5,500 nt of DNA from an uncultured Eubacterium sp. (GTDB lineage Bacteria > Bacillota_A > Clostridia > Lachnospirales > Lachnospiraceae). Position numbers and translations under genes: made by a program. Below are positions 1 through 5,500 of this stretch, piece by piece; the stretch's first letter is position 1, and every line of letters begins with the position of its first letter. The stretch lies in the NCBI GenBank assembly GCA_948759685.1, contig CAQBGY010000241.1, positions 1 through 5,500 on the forward strand, in the 5' to 3' direction. The notes beneath the pieces were generated by a model that saw nothing but the letters and a program-made list of their open reading frames with translations, was not told where the DNA came from and made no database searches.

Positions 1-47
1 GACCACCGAGATCTACACTCTTTCCCTACACGACGCTCTTCCGATCT
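1..47 (+). other. Illumina P5/TruSeq adapter sequence (assembly contamination)
   Basis: The first 47 bases match the 3' part of the Illumina universal adapter, from GACCACCGAGATCTACAC through to the terminal GCTCTTCCGATCT. Genomic sequence begins at base 48. Read on the minus strand the adapter extends the ntpE frame with the residues IGRASCRERV, a familiar adapter-derived tail in contaminated protein entries. The contig therefore ends here, and nothing in these bases should be read as biology. The identification rests on recognising the adapter sequence and is very secure. Confidence 0.98.
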
Positions 48-624
48 GATTTGCAATATCTTTTAATCTGTCTATGTCTGCATCAAACAGTGCCTTTATC
101 TGACAGTTCTCTTCAATCTCTCCATAAGCTAATATAAACCCATTATTTACGCTGTCTCTGTCTGATGAAATCATTATCTGGCCGCCTCTCTGTTCAGCAG
201 CCTTTTCAATTTTTTCTTTAAAATCCACCGGCATTCTGTTGATATCTTTTTTACTCAAATACATGATTCCCTTCTGAGGCTGTACATTTTTTTCAAAAAG
301 CTTTATTAGAAAATCAAAATATTGTTTATCCGAAAGATTCACTAACTTTTCCTGTGCCTTTGTTATCGCTTCCTCAATACTCTGCTGTCTTATTTTTAAA
401 ACTGCATTACGCTCACGAAACTGTGCCCCGGATTTCGTTTTCTCTTCATAGAGATTCCTTTCTGATTCCTTTTTCTTTCGAAACTGTTCTACTTCCTTTT
501 GAACCTTCTCTCTGACACCTGTCATATATTCATTACAATACTGGTCAGCTTCCTGTAAAATAGTTTCTGCTTCTGCCTTTGCACTTGCCTGGATTTCTTT
601 AATAATATTATCTAATCCACTCAT
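48..624 (-). CDS. ntpE: V-type ATP synthase subunit E (peripheral stalk), 3' end cut by adapter
   Basis: Subunit E forms the peripheral stalk of the V/A-type ATPase together with the small G/H subunit, holding the catalytic A3B3 head to membrane subunit I. About 192 genuine residues are present. Residues 1-100 are a highly charged, Ala/Glu/Lys/Gln-rich helix beginning MSGLDNIIKEIQASAKAEAE, as expected for the N-terminal coiled coil. Residues 105-192 form the alpha/beta C-terminal head, with the typical end region around IKALFDADIDRLKDIAN. The family is near 195-200 residues, so only a handful of residues and the stop codon are lost. The apparent tail after N192 is translated adapter. The start is the ATG at 624, preceded by AAAGGAAG at 632-639. 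It lies 20 bp after the ntpK stop, consistent with one transcript. ntpC would be expected next. Confidence 0.93.
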
Positions 625-644
625 ATTTTACTTCCTTTACTCTT

Positions 645-3148
<2,504 letters not shown>

Positions 3149-3152
3149 AAGA

Positions 3153-3159
3153 CCTCCTA
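3153..3159 (-). promoter_or_regulatory. Ribosome binding site of ntpI overlapping the ntpF stop codon
   Basis: On the minus strand the sequence is TAGGAGG, four bases before the ntpI ATG. Its first three bases are the TAG stop codon of ntpF. A ribosome terminating on ntpF would therefore sit on the ntpI initiation signal, which favours coupled translation of the two subunits. The overlap is seen directly; the coupling is inferred. Confidence 0.85.
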
Positions 3160-3471
3160 TATTAAAGCATCAATCACAGCATCGACTGCCACACTCATTT
3201 TTTGATCTGACTGTGCTTTTAATTCTGCAACCCTTTTTTCGATTTGTTTTTCCTGAGCCAAATCATATTCGTTACATTTTTTCACTACCTCATTCATTTC
3301 CTTGTCCGCCTGAGCCTTTGCTTCCCGCATCTGTTCTTCACGGTAAACTGACTCTTTCATTTTCACCTGGTTCTTTTCGCCTTCTGCATTCTCCTTTGCT
3401 GTGGCAATCTGTCTCTCAGCTTCCATCTCGGCTACGCGAACAGCATCTACTGTCTCTTTTATCAAATCCAC
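3157..3471 (-). CDS. ntpF: V-type ATP synthase subunit G/H (small peripheral-stalk subunit)
   Basis: This is a short, 104-residue, almost entirely charged helical protein rich in Glu, Lys, Ala and Gln with no hydrophobic segment longer than a few residues. That is the appearance of the stalk subunit that pairs with subunit E in a coiled coil (NtpF in Enterococcus hirae, G or H elsewhere). Low-complexity coiled coils are hard to identify by sequence alone, so the call leans on position: it is the first gene of an F-I-K-E order identical to the start of the E. hirae ntp operon. The start is GTG at 3471, supported by AAAGGA at 3476-3481. The ATG at 3488 is out of frame. The only in-frame ATG alternatives are internal (for example residue 16) and would shorten the helix. 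The stop overlaps the ntpI ribosome binding site. Confidence 0.88.
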   Translation of the reverse strand: MDLIKETVDAVRVAEMEAERQIATAKENAEGEKNQVKMKESVYREEQMREAKAQADKEMNEVVKKCNEYDLAQEKQIEKRVAELKAQSDQKMSVAVDAVIDALI

Positions 3472-3475
3472 ACCG

Positions 3476-3481
3476 TCCTTT
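3476..3481 (-). promoter_or_regulatory. Ribosome binding site supporting the GTG start of ntpF
   Basis: On the minus strand AAAGGA stands four bases before the GTG at 3471. No ATG in the ntpF frame lies upstream, so this site decides the GTG start. The spacing is on the short side. Confidence 0.6.
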
Positions 3482-3561
3482 CTATCATGCTCTATTCTGT
3501 TTTTGGACTAATCCTCCGGTAACTTTTACCTGATACAATTCCAAATCAACAATTTTACACA

Positions 3562-3590
3562 ATCATATAATGTTATATTTTTATATACAA
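3562..3590 (-). promoter_or_regulatory. Candidate sigma-A promoter of the ntp operon
   Basis: On the minus strand TTGTAT (3585-3590) and TATGAT (3562-3567) are separated by exactly 17 bases. The -10 is a good match to TATAAT (5 of 6), while the -35 shares only TTG. Transcription would start near 3555, giving a leader of about 85 nt before the ntpF GTG. In DNA this AT-rich, promoter-like matches are frequent by chance, so the call is tentative. Confidence 0.35.
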
Positions 3591-3876
3591 GTTGCAATTT
3601 TTATCGTTTGTATTATTTTATTACACCTTATAGTTATTGTATATATTTTCCATATTTATCAATATCTACTAATATACCATATTTTAAAATTAAGATGTGA
3701 AAAATTTAAGAACATATTGTTTCTATTCTTTTATTATTTCTTATCTTTATTATTATTTTTTCTTACTAAATTAATAATATTCATTCCACACCTTTTCATA
3801 CTTAAAATTTATTTTAACTTTTTTTCTAAACTGTATACTCATTATTATTAGCAAATATTAACATTTAGTTACTATT

Positions 3877-3893
3877 TGTAATATTTTTGTAAC
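3877..3893 (+). promoter_or_regulatory. WalR (YycF) box-like operator
   Basis: The sequence TGTAAT-ATTTT-TGTAAC matches at every position the published Bacillus/Staphylococcus WalR consensus of two TGTWAH hexamers separated by five bases. It ends seven bases before the proposed -35 of the downstream gene, a position suited to activation. WalR regulates peptidoglycan hydrolases, and the gene downstream encodes a putative secreted one. The match is seen directly; that WalR binds here is inferred. AT-rich background makes a chance match less improbable than usual. Confidence 0.5.
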
Positions 3894-3900
3894 ATTCACC

Positions 3901-3929
3901 TTGTCTTTGTAATATATTTGTGTTAATAT
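3901..3929 (+). promoter_or_regulatory. Candidate promoter of the secreted Fn3/hydrolase gene
   Basis: TTGTCT (3901-3906) and TAATAT (3924-3929) are spaced by 17 bases; each matches 4 of 6 consensus bases. An alternative -10 is TATAGT at 3927-3932, with a longer spacer. Transcription would begin near 3937, about 30 nt before the ATG and just ahead of the ribosome binding site AGGAGA at 3950-3955. A weak -35 next to a WalR-type box fits an activator-dependent promoter. Confidence 0.45.
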
Positions 3930-3965
3930 AGTAACACTTTACACTTAACAGGAGAATTTTATTAT

Positions 3966-4400
3966 ATGAAGTTTTATAGATTAGTTACATTTATATTGAT
4001 TGCATTCTCGCTCTCATTTTCACTCCAACTAAATGTTGATGCTGATGAGAGTACAAAAATAATAACTGCTGCTAATTTTCCATATTCGCAGACAAATGCA
4101 GTATCTGTTCCAGAGATTCCTAGTACCTATATCAAAAGTATTATCGAAACCAATTCCGGCATAAAGATTACCTGGAAGAATGTAAATGCAGCAAAATATC
4201 AATTATATCGAAGCAAAAAGAAAAACAAAGGGTTTCAATTAATAGCAACTGTCAACAACAGCAAATGGATTGATTCAAAAACAACCCCCGGTACAGTTTA
4301 TTATTACAAGGTAAGATGTTATGAGAATCAAAGAACCTCTGCTTATTCAAAAACAGTAAACTTTCAAAATTCAGGCGGGGCTTTTTCGCTGGTGTTTTAA
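3966..4400 (+). CDS. Secreted Fn3-like domain protein, probable N-terminal part of a frameshifted cell-wall hydrolase
   Basis: The 144-residue product begins with a clear signal peptide: MKFYR, a hydrophobic core to about residue 20, and a likely cleavage after VDA at residue 26. Residues 48-133 resemble a bacterial fibronectin type III domain: IKITWKNVNAAKYQLYRS, then a strand at 90-96 (FQLIATV), then TPGTVYYYKVRCYENQ and a final TSAYSKTVNF strand, with W70, Y78, Y81 and Y112-Y114 as core aromatics. Such domains usually act as spacers or binders in extracellular enzymes. The last residues (134-144) are encoded inside a large hairpin and look unnatural. The -1 frame is open from 4325 and continues directly into the enzyme domain listed next, so I think this is one gene broken by a frameshift. 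The start is ATG at 3966 with AGGAGA ten bases upstream. I cannot assign a gene name. Confidence 0.75.
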   Translation: MKFYRLVTFILIAFSLSFSLQLNVDADESTKIITAANFPYSQTNAVSVPEIPSTYIKSIIETNSGIKITWKNVNAAKYQLYRSKKKNKGFQLIATVNNSKWIDSKTTPGTVYYYKVRCYENQRTSAYSKTVNFQNSGGAFSLVF

Positions 4401-4417
4401 AGTTTACTGTTTTTGAA
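4346..4417. repeat. Large inverted repeat (19-bp perfect arms) at the frame break
   Basis: The left arm TTCAAAAACAGTAAACTTT (4346-4364) and the right arm AAAGTTTACTGTTTTTGAA (4399-4417) are exact reverse complements. The 34 bases between them can extend the stem: AAAA (4366-4369) pairs with TTTT (4395-4398), and CAG/CG with CGCTG (4372-4377, 4387-4391, one bulged G). The left arm encodes the last Fn3 strand (SKTVNF), so the right arm is the extra copy. No T-run follows on either strand, so it is not a normal terminator. It may be a snap-back duplication, real or created during library preparation or assembly. Confidence 0.9.
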
Positions 4418-4447
4418 AGGAATTTAAAATCATTTATAAAAAAACAT

Positions 4448-5038
4448 GTGTACCGCCATTATCCCTGCAATGTCCTTGTTAACAAATATGTAGAATCCTG
4501 CAATTCTCTTACTTCCGGAAAAAAAGCAAAACACTCCCGGCAATTTAATAATGTCAAACTGCAGGGCTCCCCAAGAGCAGATAACTGGAAACATGGTAAT
4601 GCCAAATTATCATTGAAGTATACAACAGCAAAAAAATACTATAATGAAAATGGAACTGTAAAATCAAAAACTTTTCCTTTAAAGTCATCTGGCACAAAAA
4701 AAGTGATCTCCCGCTATGAGCCAGACATGAGCAGGCTGAAAAAAGGCGATATCATCACATACAGTCGTAATGGAAGAGGAAGTCATGTTGCAATTTACAT
4801 CGGAAAATTTAGCAATAAATCAAAATTAATAGATTACTTAAATAATGAAGTAGGTATAAAATGTAATAACAAAACATCATGGATTAAATCGTGGAATGGG
4901 AATTGTAAATACTGGGTACTTCAAGGCGGAATGGGTTATAATAATCAGGTATATATCTGTAACAATGCCAATATAACCACCACGAATGATGGAGGCAGCA
5001 GACTCTCCCACAGTATTTCTTTATTTGAAAATGAATAA
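4448..5038 (+). CDS. Papain-like (NlpC/P60- or CHAP-like) hydrolase domain, probable C-terminal part of the same broken gene
   Basis: The 196-residue frame looks like a secreted cysteine peptidase/amidase acting on peptidoglycan. Near its start, HYPCNVLVNKYVESC (residues 4-18) resembles the helix with the nucleophilic Cys, here C7. At 97-120 LKKGDIITYS and GSHVAIYIGK form the usual 'GD... HVaIYiG' strands, with H113 the candidate catalytic His. A polar third residue is not obvious. The domain ends near YWVLQGG (residue 155), followed by an Asn/Ser-rich tail. A GTG at 4448 is the only possible local start, but it has no Shine-Dalgarno sequence, no signal peptide follows it, and it falls almost on the catalytic Cys. 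The frame is open upstream to 4325, encoding NLKSFIKKHV just before, which looks like the domain's first helix. I therefore read it as the displaced C-terminal half of the Fn3 gene. Confidence 0.65.
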   Translation: MYRHYPCNVLVNKYVESCNSLTSGKKAKHSRQFNNVKLQGSPRADNWKHGNAKLSLKYTTAKKYYNENGTVKSKTFPLKSSGTKKVISRYEPDMSRLKKGDIITYSRNGRGSHVAIYIGKFSNKSKLIDYLNNEVGIKCNNKTSWIKSWNGNCKYWVLQGGMGYNNQVYICNNANITTTNDGGSRLSHSISLFENE

Positions 5039-5058
5039 TTAATATATTTTTACAATGA

Positions 5059-5095
5059 AAAAAACATGGAGTCTCTGACAGACACCATGTTTTTT
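5059..5095. terminator. Bidirectional rho-independent terminator
   Basis: AAAAAACATGG (5059-5069) pairs perfectly with CCATGTTTTTT (5085-5095). Inside, after an A-A mismatch, GTCT pairs with AGAC around a five-base loop. The A-run on one side and the T-run on the other make it a terminator on both strands. It sits between the convergent hydrolase gene and the DegV-family gene and can serve both. Confidence 0.92.
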
Positions 5096-5113
5096 ATTTT
5101 ATGTGTAATTAAT

Positions 5114-5500
5114 TTATTCCTTTTCAAAAGATATTATCAGTCCCTTATTTTCTGCATAATAACTGCACAGGCCACTAGTTGGCATTACCTCTGCTTCAAC
5201 ATCAGGAAAACTTTCCTTAATTATATCTAAAAAGAATTGCACCCTTTCTTCATTAAAGCAATGACTGATAATAACTTTTCCACCCTGATAACCGTTTGCC
5301 AGCATATCATCAACTGTTTTTCTATATATTACATCTTTTCCTCTTGTTTTTCTTAGCAGTTCAATCGTTCCTTCCGAACTTGCCTGTCCTAATATTTTTA
5401 TTCCCAATATTCCGGCAAGTTTTCCTGCGATAGCACTGACCCTTCCACTTTTAACAAGATTATCCATTGACTCCAATATAAAAAATACTTTAATCTTCTT
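5114..5500 (-). CDS. DegV family lipid-binding protein, C-terminal part (runs off window)
   Basis: About 128 C-terminal residues are visible of a family usually near 280. DegV proteins bind a fatty acid in a two-domain fold; those of the FakB type present it to the kinase FakA for phospholipid synthesis. The visible part matches the second domain: the helix FFILESMDNLVKSGRVS with the conserved GR, then LGIKILGQASSEGTIELLRKTRGKD, a KVIISHCFNEERVQFF strand-helix unit and a final GLCSYYAENKGLIISFEKE. The first recognisable internal start-like codon (5476) is a TTG encoding Leu. The frame is open for eight more codons (KKIKVFFI) to the window edge, so it is not a start. The N-terminal fatty-acid pocket is outside the window, so the subfamily cannot be decided. 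The stop is TAA at 5114-5116, 18 bp beyond the shared terminator. Confidence 0.9.
   Translation of the reverse strand, partial: KKIKVFFILESMDNLVKSGRVSAIAGKLAGILGIKILGQASSEGTIELLRKTRGKDVIYRKTVDDMLANGYQGGKVIISHCFNEERVQFFLDIIKESFPDVEAEVMPTSGLCSYYAENKGLIISFEKE

Larger units (their letters stand above)
3472..3965. other. Divergent, extremely AT-rich intergenic region
   Basis: This gap of nearly 500 bp separates the divergent ntp operon and the secreted-protein gene. By hand count G+C is about 18% over 3541-3900, far below the flanking genes. It contains the candidate promoters and operator listed separately. The plus strand of 3570-3850 is T-rich and carries one stop-free stretch of 93 codons with no ribosome binding site, which I do not call as a gene (see findings). 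On the ntp side there is a 5-bp stem with a 3-base loop at 3518-3530, GGTAA/TTACC, directly upstream of a GGAGG that has no usable start codon nearby. I recognise no riboswitch, tRNA or other structured RNA. Confidence 0.7.

Noticed and set aside
3462..3488. Eight-codon leader peptide (MIERTVWI) overlapping the ntpF start
   Set aside because: Its ATG at 3488 has no Shine-Dalgarno sequence at proper distance; the nearest GGAGGA (3512-3517) is 23 bases away. It is most simply a chance frame.
4346..4417. Possible phase-variable invertible switch between the 19-bp inverted repeats
   Set aside because: Only 34 bp lie between the arms, much shorter than known recombinase-inverted switches, and no recombinase gene is near. 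Inverting the 34 bases on paper gives a linker-like KTPAKKP but then stops at 4425 in the Fn3 frame and at 4397 in the enzyme frame, so it does not join the two halves.
4346..4417. Rho-independent terminator separating two genes
   Set aside because: The outer stem is AT-rich and no U-tract follows on either strand; the right arm is followed by AGGAATTTAAAAT.
5114..5476. Complete 120-residue protein starting at 5476
   Set aside because: The codon at 5476 is TTG for Leu inside a conserved DegV helix and the frame stays open to the window edge, so this is a partial gene, not a short one.

Overview
The window is low-GC Firmicutes-type DNA, most likely from an anaerobic member of the Clostridia (a Lachnospiraceae-like gut or rumen bacterium is my best guess). 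This rests on four things: a V-type ATPase operon in the Enterococcus/Clostridium order, strong AGGAGG-type ribosome binding sites, AT-rich intergenic DNA, and a secreted Fn3 plus papain-like cell-wall enzyme. It is also an assembly contig end: bases 1-47 are Illumina P5/TruSeq adapter, not genome.

Minus strand, 3471 down to 48: the start of a V/A-type ATPase operon, in transcription order ntpF (stalk subunit G/H), ntpI (membrane subunit I/a), ntpK (16-kDa proteolipid) and ntpE (stalk subunit E). ntpE is cut by the adapter a few residues before its natural end. The genes are 2-20 bp apart with overlapping signals, so they are almost certainly co-transcribed. The catalytic and central-shaft genes (C, F, A, B, D) would be expected beyond the contig end. 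The rotor proteolipid keeps the full set of Na+ ligands known from Enterococcus hirae NtpK, so this is probably a sodium-coupled enzyme.

3472-3965: a divergent intergenic region of about 490 bp, only about 18% G+C over 3541-3900. It holds a tentative promoter for the ntp operon and, on the other side, a promoter for the plus-strand gene. Next to that promoter is a perfect match to the WalR (YycF) box consensus TGTWAH-N5-TGTWAH, part of a 16-bp direct repeat with a 31-bp period.

3966-5038, plus strand: a secreted protein that looks like one gene broken by a frameshift. The first part encodes a signal peptide and an Fn3-like domain. The second part, in the -1 frame and without its own start signals, encodes a papain-like (NlpC/P60- or CHAP-like) domain with candidate catalytic Cys and His. 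The break coincides with a 72-bp hairpin with perfect 19-bp arms. A WalR box in front of a putative wall hydrolase is a coherent pairing.

5059-5095 is a bidirectional terminator between convergent genes. 5114-5500 (minus) is the C-terminal part of a DegV-family lipid-binding protein that runs off the window. I see no mobile element, CRISPR array, tRNA or rRNA, and no clearly new multi-gene system.
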